DNA of 64,000 nucleotides from JAAELZ01 sp047639475 (GCA_047639475.1 JBLIOD010000002.1:1-64000), one strand, 5' to 3'. Positions 52,985 through 62,005 are shown, numbered from the stretch's first letter. Translations and numbers: made by a program. The notes: generated by a model from the sequence alone, not told the origin.

Positions 52985-53587
52985 TTAGCGTGCAGTTTTT
53001 ACAGACGCTACTTTGCTGCGTCTTCGTGACTTGTCCGTACTTGTCTCAAAAACCAAGGAGGCGCCATTAATACAATTCAAAATTGTTTTATTGATATATA
53101 AAATGTGTCCGAGATGGCTGCCACATCGACGGCAATGCGCTTCAGTGAGATTTTTAAACACCTTTGAATCGTACTCAGTAGATTGATCTATGCCATTCAA
53201 CACACTATCCGTTTCGCTGTGGGTAAAGAAAACCCAGCCTTTGTCTAATACCACTTTGTTTTCTGAGGCGTAGACCAACAAACTACACCCTTTACAGCGA
53301 TAGTCACCCGCAGCAGCTTCTTTCCATAACGGGCTGCTTTTAGGTTCTTCAGTCTCTGCTTTTCGCAATATTTGATATTCGTGGTCGCTGAGCTTTTCTC
53401 GCCACTGCGAATCGGTGAATTGCACTTCGTATCTGAAATCTGGTTCGCGAGGCGGAACATCAGACATGGTTTCGCCTAGTGGTGCTTGGGCGGCTTGGGT
53501 TACTTGGGATTGCAGGGAGAACAAGCCGGCACTGGCGACTAATGACCCTTCAATTAACTTTCGGCGTGAGAGTGTAAATTGCGACAT
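52985..53587 (-). CDS. Tat-exported MsrB-like methionine-(R)-sulfoxide reductase
   Basis: The 200-residue precursor starts with a twin-arginine signal (SRRKLIEGSLVASAGLFSL), pointing to folded export. The MsrB-like part has zinc CxxC pairs in RCKGCSLL and CRRCGSHLGHI, and the catalytic-type motif LNCINGASLVFE. The usual GTGWPSF is altered to DKGWVFF. The fold is therefore a divergent MsrB that could repair oxidised methionines in the periplasm. The large metalloprotease is transcribed divergently upstream. Confidence 0.75.
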   Translation of the reverse strand: MSQFTLSRRKLIEGSLVASAGLFSLQSQVTQAAQAPLGETMSDVPPREPDFRYEVQFTDSQWREKLSDHEYQILRKAETEEPKSSPLWKEAAAGDYRCKGCSLLVYASENKVVLDKGWVFFTHSETDSVLNGIDQSTEYDSKVFKNLTEAHCRRCGSHLGHILYINKTILNCINGASLVFETSTDKSRRRSKVASVKTAR

Positions 53588-53949
53588 ATAAGATTTGAGC
53601 GCGAACTCCGTTTGTTGGTTTAAAGGTATAGACTAATTTGCCTGCTTAAAGTTCACCCTGACCACTAGAAAAGAGGGCAGGTATGAAATAAACAGTATAA
53701 GCTAAATCTCATGCTGATAGGGCTCGATAACAAGCTGAGTGCTTTCAATCAAATATGCTTTTACTTAAGCCATATTATGGCGGTTTAGACGCTAAACACA
53801 CAACTTCTATCAGTTGTTTTACTTTGATTTGTGGGATAAATTGTGAACTTAGCTTGGGTTTTATAGCCCAAGCAAATACTTTCACTGTGCTCTATAAATT
53901 AGCCGTTCAAAGGTTAGTCGCCTTACGCTGTTAATACTCTTTTTAACTA
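53588..53949. other. Intergenic region upstream of the metalloprotease gene
   Basis: No gene seen in 362 bases. It contains a 7-bp hairpin GCTTGGG/CCCAAGC (53852-53873) not followed by a T-run, AT-rich stretches and no convincing promoter pair. It must carry the promoters of the divergent MsrB-like and metalloprotease genes. Confidence 0.4.
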
Positions 53950-56900
53950 ATGATGCTTTTGTTCGTTCGCCGCTTCTCAATATGCCTGTGTACCCTGATG
54001 CTTCCATTCCAGTGGGTTCAAGCCGCGGCTGTCAATATGGGCAATTTAATGCAAATTGAACGACCCGCTTTACGCGCTAGCCCTTTGCATCAGCATGAGA
54101 TAAAGGATGTCGCGATCATCGACGAAGTCATATTGAACCAGTTGAAAGTGGGGCAAAGTGGCTTATTGCCACTGCCGGACGGGGGAGGGATGTTAGCAAC
54201 CTTGCAGCGTAAGGCCTTGCCGCTCGCGGGTGAGGATAGCGATACTGTTAGTGTGTTTTCTTTAGCAAATAACAAAGGCAGTGTTGAGCTCATGATGAGC
54301 AACGGAAGGCTACGCGAATATCGATACCATGATTTATCTACAAATACACCTCGGGTGTTTCGCAGCGATCTTGGCTTGTCAGGAGAAGGGGCTATTTTTG
54401 AGGCTGATGCCAATGAATACTTTTGTATTCATATGCCGGGGAGTTTGAACGTCGCTAACGCGGAGTTGGATGATGAAGGAGGTATTGCTTTAACCCAAGC
54501 GCCTAGCGTATCTGAACTTCAATCCTTGCAAGGCAGGCCGCTCGCCAACAAGGTCCTTTATATAAATTATTGGGGCGGAGTGGTCAGTAAGACAGCTTGG
54601 AACGATGTTTATAATGGCGGAGCGCCTATAGCCTACGAAGCTTTCAATACTTCGGGCAGCGCCAGCGATTTCTCAGAGAATGAACGCTATTTGATGTGGC
54701 TGGGCTGGCGGGAAGCGGTTGAGGATTACGCTCAGTTTGATATTAACGTGACCACTGATCAAACGGTATACGACGCAGCAGAATCGCAGAATAGAGGCAT
54801 GATCATTGCCACGCCTACGCTTGCATGGTTTGGCAGTGCGGGAGGTGTCGCGTACTTAGATGGCTTTGGTAGCGGGTATCGTGGAACAGGTTGGGCCTGG
54901 AATGATAGTGCTAGCTCCTTAGGGCAAACTATTTCTCATGAAGCAGGGCATTTGATGGATTTAACACATGATGGCGGTTTAGTTAATACCAGCTACTATT
55001 CTGGGCACGGAGAGTGGGGGCCGATTATGGGCGCCTCTTTTGGGAGATCGTATGTGCAGTGGAGTAAGGGTGAATATACCGGTGCGAATAATACGGAAGA
55101 TGATATTGCTATTTTATACGCCAAGCTCGGCAATGCTTCGGATTTAGGGGGCGATGCGTCCAATCCGATCTTCATCTCAACTTCTTCTACCCTGATTTCT
55201 ACTATAGCGCCAAGAGGAAATGGAAGTGAAGATATTGATGTCTTCACTTTTGAATTGCTCACACCCGATACACTGACAATTAGCGTCGCCCCTGTAATGG
55301 GACTGGAGAACGAACAATATGCCACTAACCTATCGCTTAGCGTCGATTTATTAGGCCCCGGTGCCTCAGTGAGTGCCTCCGCGCCGTTGCCCTATGATCC
55401 CAGGACCAATCTATTTTCTTCTGTGGCCAATCTATCCTCCGGTAGTTATACCCTTACGGTAAAAGCAGACAGTCCCGATACCAGTTGGTCTACAGGATTT
55501 GGCGAATATGGTAATGGGGGTTTATACCAACTTTCAATTTCTTCGAGTATTCCCGAAGCAGACTTAATAGCGCGGCTAGGGGTTGAAGATGTTGAGGTAT
55601 TTGGTGGTCAAACTTTTGCGATAAATAGCGAGATACAAAATACGGGCTCAGCCGCTTCCTCCTCTACGGGCAATTTTAGTGTTTATCAATCAACGGACGC
55701 GACGGTTTCAGCTTCAGATACCTTGATACATACTAGCGTCTTGCCTGCGGTATTAGCAGGTTCAATTCATGCTCAAACAGTACAAGTTTTAGCACCTAAC
55801 TTTAACGGCACTCTTTGGTATGCAGTGTGCGCGGCACTGGATACAAATGAAACAGTAGAGGGCAATAATTGCTCACAAGCTGTAGCGGTTAATTTTGCGC
55901 AAAATAGTGCGGATATTGATATAGCGGATGCGTTAGATACCAGTGATCTATTGCCATTTTTAGATTGGAAGCTTAAGGGCGCAGCGTCATTCTATCGACA
56001 AACCTCGATCACGTTTGATGGAGTGGACGCCGCACGCACGGGTAATATTGGGCACGATACGCTGTCATATATTGAGTTGAATGTCTCCGGCATGGAGATG
56101 GTTTCTTTTCAATGGAGTGTTAGCTCTGAAGCTGACTATGACTATTTCCATTTTTACGTTGATGGTATAGAAATTGAGAAAATTAGTGGAGAGCTTGGTT
56201 GGGCGAAAATTCAACATGAACTTACCACAGGTGCTCATACCTTAAAGTGGGCTTATATAAAAGACTTGTCGGTCGCCAATGGTTCTGATGCGGGTTTTCT
56301 GGACAATGTGATGCTGAGTTTAACCGATGCAAAGTTTTCGATTATCACTGTCGATTCCGCCAAAGAGGAGGGCGATTCTGGTTCGACGGCGTTTACCTTT
56401 GCTGTCGAAAACAATGGAGCGACCACGGCTGTTTCAAGCGTTGATTATACTGTTACCGGAACAGGATTAAACTCGGCTGATGCCAATGATTTTGTCGAAG
56501 GGTTGCCTTTTGGTGTGGTCAATTTCAGTGTAGGGGATAGCACAGCGAATATAATCGTGAATGTGAGCGGTGACGGTCTACTGGAACCAGACGAAGGCTT
56601 TTTGGTTGCTTTATCCAACCCAATTGCGGGAGATATTGTTAATGGCAGCGCAGTAGGGGCGATAGTGAATGACGAATCGGATCAAGATGGTGATGGCATT
56701 ATAGATGATGCAGATAACTGTCTGACGGTAGCAAATTCGGATCAAATAAATACGGATCAACACTTTGCTAGCGGGGATAACAACGGCGATGCGTGCGATG
56801 GAGATGATGACGCTGATAATATTTCAGACGGTACTGATAATTGCCCGATTATCCCGAATCAGGATCAAACGAATACCGACCTAAGTTTTGCGGGTGGCGA

Positions 56901-57540
56901 TAGTGATGGTGATGCCTGTGATGCTGATGATGATGCCGACGGAGTAAATGATGTGATTGATAATTGCTCTGTTGTTAGCAATCCAGCGCAATTAAATACG
57001 GACTTGAATTTTAGCAATGGCGATATTTTAGGTGATGCTTGCGACAGTGATGATGATGCAGATAACTCCCTCGATAGTGTAGACAACTGTCCTATTACAC
57101 CGAATACTTCGCAAGTAAACACAGATGAGAATTTCATTGGCGGAGATGATTTGGGTGATGTCTGTGACTTAGATGATGATGCAGATGGTTTGTCCGATTC
57201 AATCGATAACTGTTCATTAATTCCAAACAGCGACCAGTTGAATACGGATTTAAATGAAGTGAATGGTGATAGCTTTGGTGATGTCTGTGATGACGATGAC
57301 GATGCTGATGGTTGGCATGATGATGATGATAATTGCCCGTTAGTTGCTAATGTTGATCAAGCAGATACCAATGCATCATTGCCCGGTGGTGATGCCTGTG
57401 ATGAGGATCGCGACGGAGATGGTGTCAGTGATGCCTTAGATAATTGCCCCAGTACCCCCAACACAGATCAGGCCTATATTTGCGAAATGTGCTTCCCTAT
57501 ATCAACGGCGAATGGCGGGCTTGTTATCGTTTGCTTTTAG
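53950..57540 (+). CDS. Secreted metzincin-like metalloprotease with CARDB, Calx-beta and TSP3 repeats
   Basis: A 1196-residue exported protein with a signal peptide (about 1-26). A protease domain has HEAGHLMDLTHD (His330, Glu331, His334, His340, Asp341), the metzincin zinc pattern with Asp in place of the usual glycine, then WGPIMGASFG as a possible Met-turn. Next come a CARDB-like domain (about 538-652), a Calx-beta-like domain (about 796-907) and seven thrombospondin type 3 repeats (about 907-1180), each with D.D.DADG..D..DNC spacing and an N.DQ.NTD tail, typical calcium binders. The C-terminus ends in CEMCFPISTANGG plus IVCF. It is predicted to be calcium-rich and either secreted or surface-bound. 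Confidence 0.85.
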   Translation: MMLLFVRRFSICLCTLMLPFQWVQAAAVNMGNLMQIERPALRASPLHQHEIKDVAIIDEVILNQLKVGQSGLLPLPDGGGMLATLQRKALPLAGEDSDTVSVFSLANNKGSVELMMSNGRLREYRYHDLSTNTPRVFRSDLGLSGEGAIFEADANEYFCIHMPGSLNVANAELDDEGGIALTQAPSVSELQSLQGRPLANKVLYINYWGGVVSKTAWNDVYNGGAPIAYEAFNTSGSASDFSENERYLMWLGWREAVEDYAQFDINVTTDQTVYDAAESQNRGMIIATPTLAWFGSAGGVAYLDGFGSGYRGTGWAWNDSASSLGQTISHEAGHLMDLTHDGGLVNTSYYSGHGEWGPIMGASFGRSYVQWSKGEYTGANNTEDDIAILYAKLGNASDLGGDASNPIFISTSSTLISTIAPRGNGSEDIDVFTFELLTPDTLTISVAPVMGLENEQYATNLSLSVDLLGPGASVSASAPLPYDPRTNLFSSVANLSSGSYTLTVKADSPDTSWSTGFGEYGNGGLYQLSISSSIPEADLIARLGVEDVEVFGGQTFAINSEIQNTGSAASSSTGNFSVYQSTDATVSASDTLIHTSVLPAVLAGSIHAQTVQVLAPNFNGTLWYAVCAALDTNETVEGNNCSQAVAVNFAQNSADIDIADALDTSDLLPFLDWKLKGAASFYRQTSITFDGVDAARTGNIGHDTLSYIELNVSGMEMVSFQWSVSSEADYDYFHFYVDGIEIEKISGELGWAKIQHELTTGAHTLKWAYIKDLSVANGSDAGFLDNVMLSLTDAKFSIITVDSAKEEGDSGSTAFTFAVENNGATTAVSSVDYTVTGTGLNSADANDFVEGLPFGVVNFSVGDSTANIIVNVSGDGLLEPDEGFLVALSNPIAGDIVNGSAVGAIVNDESDQDGDGIIDDADNCLTVANSDQINTDQHFASGDNNGDACDGDDDADNISDGTDNCPIIPNQDQTNTDLSFAGGDSDGDACDADDDADGVNDVIDNCSVVSNPAQLNTDLNFSNGDILGDACDSDDDADNSLDSVDNCPITPNTSQVNTDENFIGGDDLGDVCDLDDDADGLSDSIDNCSLIPNSDQLNTDLNEVNGDSFGDVCDDDDDADGWHDDDDNCPLVANVDQADTNASLPGGDACDEDRDGDGVSDALDNCPSTPNTDQAYICEMCFPISTANGGLVIVCF
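56677..57480 (+). repeat. Seven thrombospondin type 3-like coding repeats
   Basis: DNA repeat of about 110-120 bases per unit encodes the calcium-binding TSP3 array of the metalloprotease. The GATGATGATGC-type aspartate runs recur in each unit. The units differ in sequence, so this is an old protein repeat, not a recent tandem duplication. Confidence 0.85.
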
Positions 57541-57662
57541 TCTTTTCTGGTAGGTTTGCGGAGTTTTAAGTAAAACTGAAAAAAAACTGCTTCGATTCAA
57601 AGGTTTTCACTATCTCTAGGGTAAACTCGTATTCCTAATGCTCAGTTTTGGAATTTAAGTTG

Positions 57663-58055
57663 ATGAAGTTTTCGATCATGGTTAATGAAGGGCCCTATAC
57701 CCATCAGGCTTCTGATTCGGCTTATCAGTTCGCGTCGGCGGCCATTAAAGCCGGTCATGAGGTTTATCGAGTATTCTTCTATCACGACGGTGTGAACAAT
57801 GGCACTCGATTAACGACGCCCCCCCAAGATGATAGAAACGTGGTACAACGCTGGAGTGCGCTGGCGTCAGATTATGATGTCGATTTAGTGCTTTGCGTGG
57901 CGGCGGCGCAGCGCCGAGGTATTGTTGATGAAGGTGAAGCCCATAGGCATGGTAAAGACGCCGATAATATTGCCCCAGGCTTTCGGATTTCAGGGTTAGG
58001 CCAGTTGATAGAAGCCACCATAATGGCTGATCGTTTTATCACATTTGGCGGTTAG
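57663..58055 (+). CDS. dsrE: Sulfur relay protein DsrE/TusD
   Basis: 130 residues from the ATG at 57663 (a TTG 15 bases upstream is possible). DsrE accepts persulfide from a TusA-type carrier. The conserved active cysteine is in LVLCVAAAQRRGI (about Cys78 in the family). FSIMVNEGPYTHQASDSAYQF is the N-terminal signature. Together with DsrF and DsrH it should form an alpha2beta2gamma2 hexamer. Followed by dsrF with an overlapping ribosome site, so the six genes of this cluster are probably one transcript. Confidence 0.88.
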   Translation: MKFSIMVNEGPYTHQASDSAYQFASAAIKAGHEVYRVFFYHDGVNNGTRLTTPPQDDRNVVQRWSALASDYDVDLVLCVAAAQRRGIVDEGEAHRHGKDADNIAPGFRISGLGQLIEATIMADRFITFGG

Positions 58056-58062
58056 GCAAACT

Positions 58063-58470
58063 TTGGGAACTAAGAAAAAAATGATGTATGTGAGCCGCAA
58101 TGCGCCACATGGTTCAATCTACGCACATGAGGGGCTTGAGGCGGTTTTAATGGCCGCGGCGTTCGAGCAGCATGTTTGTATGGCATTTATTGGTGATGGC
58201 GTGTTTCAATTGATGAAACAGCAAGACACTTCGGAAATTGAATCCAAGAATTTTTCGGTTACCTTTAATGCACTGGGTGATTACGATGTCACTCACCTAT
58301 ACGTTGAAGAAGAGTCATTGCAGGAGAGAGGTTTAGATCTTAATGATTTAATGCCAATTACATGGGCGGATGAAAGCCAGAACTGGGTTGAGAAACCTTC
58401 TGTTGCAGCAGTATCTAGACAAGCAATGGCGCACCTAATGGCTGAACAAGACCTGATGTTTAATTTTTAG
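58063..58470 (+). CDS. dsrF: Sulfur relay protein DsrF/TusC
   Basis: 135 residues from the TTG at 58063, preceded by an AGG six bases upstream that overlaps the dsrE stop; ATG at 58081 is a second candidate. Similarity to TusC/DsrF begins just after the KKK at RNAPHGSIYAHEGLEAVLM and includes GDGVFQLM and GDYDVTHLYV. DsrF is a structural subunit of the relay hexamer. It has one cysteine in this region (AFEQHVCMAF). Confidence 0.85.
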   Translation: MGTKKKMMYVSRNAPHGSIYAHEGLEAVLMAAAFEQHVCMAFIGDGVFQLMKQQDTSEIESKNFSVTFNALGDYDVTHLYVEEESLQERGLDLNDLMPITWADESQNWVEKPSVAAVSRQAMAHLMAEQDLMFNF

Positions 58471-58479
58471 TAATCTCCC

Positions 58480-58782
58480 ATGCTGCATACTGTAAATAAG
58501 TCACCATATAGTGCTGATAGCTTTGAACTTTGTTTAGACTACGCGAGTGCAGGTGACGTTATTCTTTTACTGGAAGATGGCGTCTATGCTGCCTTAAAAG
58601 GCGGAAGTGGTTCACTGGCCATACAGCGCCACATGAAGGACAAAACTTTTGCCGCACTGGTGCCTGATTTGAAGGCCAGGGGGATCACATCGGATAAAAT
58701 CATTGCGGGCATACAAAACGTGGATTACGATGGGTTTGTTACTTTGGTAGCGCAAAGCGATAAAGTACAAAGTTGGTTGTAA
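58480..58782 (+). CDS. dsrH: Sulfur relay protein DsrH/TusB
   Basis: 100 residues. The conserved cysteine is Cys18 (SFELCLDYASAGD), the position of DsrH Cys20, followed by the DVILLLEDGVYAAL core. It completes the DsrEFH hexamer. It lies nine bases after dsrF and 39 bases before dsrC. Confidence 0.88.
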   Translation: MLHTVNKSPYSADSFELCLDYASAGDVILLLEDGVYAALKGGSGSLAIQRHMKDKTFAALVPDLKARGITSDKIIAGIQNVDYDGFVTLVAQSDKVQSWL

Positions 58783-58821
58783 TCGACCTCATTTAGAATA
58801 GTAGCGTAACGAATAGCAAAA

Positions 58822-59154
58822 ATGGCAATTGAAATTGACGATAAGACCTACGTAACAGATGAAGAGGGTTATCTGGCTGATCTGACTCAATGGGACGAGA
58901 AGGTGGCTGTTGCGATGGCGGCAGAAGATGACTGTGAATTGACTGAAGGGCATTGGGATGTGATCAACTTCCTGCGAGAGTATTACGCTGAATACCAAGT
59001 AGCACCTGCGGTTCGTATACTGACTAAAGCCATCGGTCGAAAAATGGGTAAAGATAAAGCCAATAGCCGTTACCTTTACTCTTTGTTTCCGTACGGCCCT
59101 GCAAAGCAAGCATGCAAGTATGCGGGTCTGCCTAAGCCAACTGGGTGTGTATAA
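58822..59154 (+). CDS. dsrC: DsrC-type sulfur carrier with both redox cysteines
   Basis: The 110-residue protein has the DsrC/TusE fold (FLREYYAEYQVAPAVR, LFPYGPAKQACKYAGLPKPTGCV). It keeps both C-terminal-arm cysteines: Cys98 and penultimate Cys109, 11 apart as in Allochromatium DsrC (Cys100, Cys111). E. coli TusE has only the last one. The pair is needed to form the DsrC trisulfide handled by DsrAB and DsrMK, so I call it DsrC and not TusE. Context next to dsrM and dsrK agrees. Confidence 0.85.
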   Translation: MAIEIDDKTYVTDEEGYLADLTQWDEKVAVAMAAEDDCELTEGHWDVINFLREYYAEYQVAPAVRILTKAIGRKMGKDKANSRYLYSLFPYGPAKQACKYAGLPKPTGCV

Positions 59155-59204
59155 ATTAGTGCTAAATTGGCGCAACTAAGCCGAGTTACCTCGCTTTAAA
59201 CATC

Positions 59205-59933
59205 ATGATTATCGCAGCCATTTACGCTATCGCATTTTACATTGCGGCGATAGTGTTGGTATTTGGAGTGGCAGCAACCTTGCTTCGCTATATTCGTATT
59301 CCACAACCACTGCTGATTCCATTAACGCCTGCCCCCATTTCTAAAGGAGGCGTGTTACTACGCTTGCTAAAGGAATTCTTTTTATTTGCCAGTTTGTTTA
59401 GAGCAAGTAGGTGGACATGGGCGTTTGCGGTGCTATTTCATTATGGCATGTTGGTGGCCTTACTCAAGCACGGACTATTCTTTACCGAGCCTATTTGGCA
59501 ATGGGTAATTTGGTTGCACGTAGTGGCCCCCTATACGGGTTTTGTGATGCTTTGCGGCTTACTGGGTTTATTGGCTAGACGGTTTGTGATCGACCGAATT
59601 CGGTATATTTCCAGCCCGTCAGATTACCTGTCTCTGTTGCTATTAATAGCAATAGCTGGATCAGGGTTAATGATGAAATGGTCGACGCCCACCGACATAG
59701 TCGCTGTCAAAGGGTTCGCACTGGGGTTATTGGCTTTTAATTGGCAGCCATTGCCGCTGAGTCCCTTGATTCTGATTCACTTGGCTTTGGTGATATTACT
59801 GATGGTGATCTTTCCCATTAGTAAAATGATCCACGGGTTTGCTATGTTGTTTAGTCCCACACTCAATATGGTAGATAACCCGAGAGAAAAACGATACGCA
59901 CCGCGCAAGGCGGGGCGAAATAATGATGCCTAA
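59205..59933 (+). CDS. dsrM: DsrM-like membrane cytochrome b subunit
   Basis: A 242-residue inner-membrane protein with about six hydrophobic segments and NarI-gamma-type fold. Histidines suitable as haem b ligands lie in VLFHYGMLVALLKHG, VIWLHVVAPYTG, LILIHLALVI and SKMIHGFAML. DsrM links the cytoplasmic DsrK to the quinone pool. The stop overlaps the dsrK start by 11 bases. Length fits the sulfur-oxidiser type, shorter than the sulfate-reducer protein. Confidence 0.85.
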   Translation: MIIAAIYAIAFYIAAIVLVFGVAATLLRYIRIPQPLLIPLTPAPISKGGVLLRLLKEFFLFASLFRASRWTWAFAVLFHYGMLVALLKHGLFFTEPIWQWVIWLHVVAPYTGFVMLCGLLGLLARRFVIDRIRYISSPSDYLSLLLLIAIAGSGLMMKWSTPTDIVAVKGFALGLLAFNWQPLPLSPLILIHLALVILLMVIFPISKMIHGFAMLFSPTLNMVDNPREKRYAPRKAGRNNDA

Positions 59934-61458
59934 AGTTGACTTTGACATACCCGGATTGAGTCAGCACGTGGCTATTCCAAAGCTGGTGCCGAACGCAATG
60001 GCGCATAGCCAGCCATTTGTTGCAAAACCGGATCACCAAGATGCCTTAGGCTACCCCCCTAGTTTGGTAGATGATTGGCATGATAAAGCCATCGCTAAAA
60101 TGGGCGAACTGTTGGGTAAAACACGTTCCTTGCAGTTGTTTATGGATCTCTGCGTTAAGTGCGGCGCTTGTACCGATAAATGCCATACCATGCTCGGGTC
60201 GGGCGACCCCAAAAATATGCCGGTTGCGCGGCAAGATTTGATGCGTTCGGTTTACCGTCGCTACTTCACTTTCGCGGGTAAATGGTTTCCCAAATTGGTG
60301 GGTGCGCGCGATTTAACCATAGATGTGTTGGATGAATGGCACAGCTACTATCACCAGTGTTCTGAGTGTCGCCGATGCAGCGTTTATTGTCCGTTCGGTA
60401 TTGATACGGCTGAAATAACCATGGCAGGGCGAGAAATCTTATCGTCGATAGGGTATGGCGCCAAATACGCTAACGAGGTGGTGGCTAAAGTACATAAGGT
60501 GGGAAATAACTTGGGTCTACCCGGTCCAGCGCTTGCTCACACATTGCAGGGTTTAACTGAAGACTGTGAAGAAGAATTCGGTATTGCGGTGCAATTTCCT
60601 CTCGATAAAGTAGGGGCTGAAGTGTTATTGATCACGCCATCTGCTGATTTCTTTGCGGAGCCTCATGTCGACGGACTCATCGGTTATGCCAAAGTGTTTC
60701 ATGAAGCAGGCATCGATTGGACCATTAGTTCATATGCGTCTGAAGCGGCCAATTTCGGCCTGTTTATTGGCAGTTACGACAACATGGAACAAGTGGCGAA
60801 ACGGGTGCGAAAGGCTTCACAGGAGCTTGGCGTTAAGCGTATTGTGGTTGGAGAGTGTGGTCATGCTTGGCGTGTGGCCTATAGCTTTTGGAATACCTTG
60901 GCTGGCCCCTTTGACTACTTGGATTCGAATTACCCCATACCGCAGCATATTTGTGAATTGACTCACGACTTACTAAAGGCGGGCTGGATAAAGCTAGATG
61001 CTGCTCGGAATATTGGCAAGGTAGTCACATTTCATGATTCTTGCAATGTGGCTCGCGGTTCAAGAATGGGAGACAAGCCTGGTGGGCAATTTACAATCCC
61101 ACGTGATTTGATCAAAGCGGCCTGCGACAGCTTTGTTGAAATGTCGCCAGAGACCATCGAACAGCAAACGTTTTGTTGCGGTGGGGGAGGTGGTTTATTG
61201 ACGGATGAACTGATGGAAATACGGGTGAAGGGCGCAGTACCTAGAATGAGTGCGTTACATCAGGTGGTGCAAAACCAAGGCGTTACGCATGTAGCGGCGA
61301 TTTGTGCCATTTGCAAAACCCAGTTCGCCAAAACATTGCCGTATTTTGGTATGGACATGGAGATGATAGTCAGTGTTCACCAACTAGTAGGTGATGCCTT
61401 GGTGATGGAAGGTGAAGTGATAGACGAAAGCAAGGGCGTAAAGGGCAGCGAAACTTAA
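59923..61458 (+). CDS. dsrK: DsrK-like Fe-S heterodisulfide-reductase-type subunit
   Basis: 511 residues. Two ferredoxin-like motifs, CVKCGACTDKC (Cys77-87) and CSECRRCSVYCP (Cys146-156), bind [4Fe-4S] clusters. The C-terminal CCG-type block combines Cys374, Cys418-Cys419 (FCCGGGGGLL) and Cys461/Cys464 (CAIC), the arrangement of HdrB/HdrD that binds the non-cubane cluster acting on disulfides. The first half of the usual duplicated CCG is degenerate (VVGECGHAWR). DsrK should act on DsrC trisulfide or disulfide at the inner face of the membrane with DsrM. Confidence 0.88.
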   Translation: MMPKVDFDIPGLSQHVAIPKLVPNAMAHSQPFVAKPDHQDALGYPPSLVDDWHDKAIAKMGELLGKTRSLQLFMDLCVKCGACTDKCHTMLGSGDPKNMPVARQDLMRSVYRRYFTFAGKWFPKLVGARDLTIDVLDEWHSYYHQCSECRRCSVYCPFGIDTAEITMAGREILSSIGYGAKYANEVVAKVHKVGNNLGLPGPALAHTLQGLTEDCEEEFGIAVQFPLDKVGAEVLLITPSADFFAEPHVDGLIGYAKVFHEAGIDWTISSYASEAANFGLFIGSYDNMEQVAKRVRKASQELGVKRIVVGECGHAWRVAYSFWNTLAGPFDYLDSNYPIPQHICELTHDLLKAGWIKLDAARNIGKVVTFHDSCNVARGSRMGDKPGGQFTIPRDLIKAACDSFVEMSPETIEQQTFCCGGGGGLLTDELMEIRVKGAVPRMSALHQVVQNQGVTHVAAICAICKTQFAKTLPYFGMDMEMIVSVHQLVGDALVMEGEVIDESKGVKGSET

Positions 61459-61477
61459 GCCACGTCTAGTTTTGCCA

Positions 61478-61822
61478 TTATTTTGAGATCGTCACCCAGC
61501 GATATAAAACGCCCAGTAGGTGCGCGCTAAAATAAGCCGCTATTATAAAAAGGGTGTGCACTAAAATATTACTGCCGTTTAAAAAATTATAAGTCACCTG
61601 TACCGCTGAGGAGGTATCGAACTGATTAAAAGCCTTACGAGATAAAGTGTGAATGCCGTTTTGTAAATAGAGTAATACACTGGAATTGTTGATGGCTAAA
61701 AATATTTGTAGATACAAGGCCACTAGTGATACCACGGTGAGTCTCAGGACTAGTTTGAAGAAGCTAAACAGTTTCATTTTTGTTAGGTATTTGGAGTAGA
61801 GATTGATTGTAACGGAGAGCAT
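61478..61822 (-). CDS. Hypothetical inner-membrane protein
   Basis: 114 residues, or 99 if the start is the internal ATG at 61777. Two hydrophobic segments are visible (VLRLTVVSLVALYLQIFLA and HTLFIIAAYFSAHLLGVLY), separated by a polar stretch of about 45 residues, so the loop is probably periplasmic. I do not recognise the family. It is convergent with dsrK. Confidence 0.55.
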   Translation of the reverse strand: MLSVTINLYSKYLTKMKLFSFFKLVLRLTVVSLVALYLQIFLAINNSSVLLYLQNGIHTLSRKAFNQFDTSSAVQVTYNFLNGSNILVHTLFIIAAYFSAHLLGVLYRWVTISK

Positions 61823-62005
61823 GCAGTCGAATAGGAATACTTAAACAGCTTTCTTTTTTGGAGAGAGGGGCTCTCAAGTTTCAAAAGTTTGCACCTTGTT
61901 GTTGTCAATAAATATAAATGAGCCTTAAAATGGTTAGGTGGTTTAAGATTGGGGTAAAATGACAACAGCACTCTATTTAGTTTAAGGCGCACACTTTATC
62001 TAACT

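Noticed and set aside
56677..57480. Repeat array as a CRISPR or recent tandem duplication
   Set aside because: The repeats are diverged, in frame and encode calcium-binding TSP3 units.
58822..59154. Calling this gene tusE
   Set aside because: TusE of E. coli has only the penultimate cysteine, while this protein has both and is followed by dsrMK.
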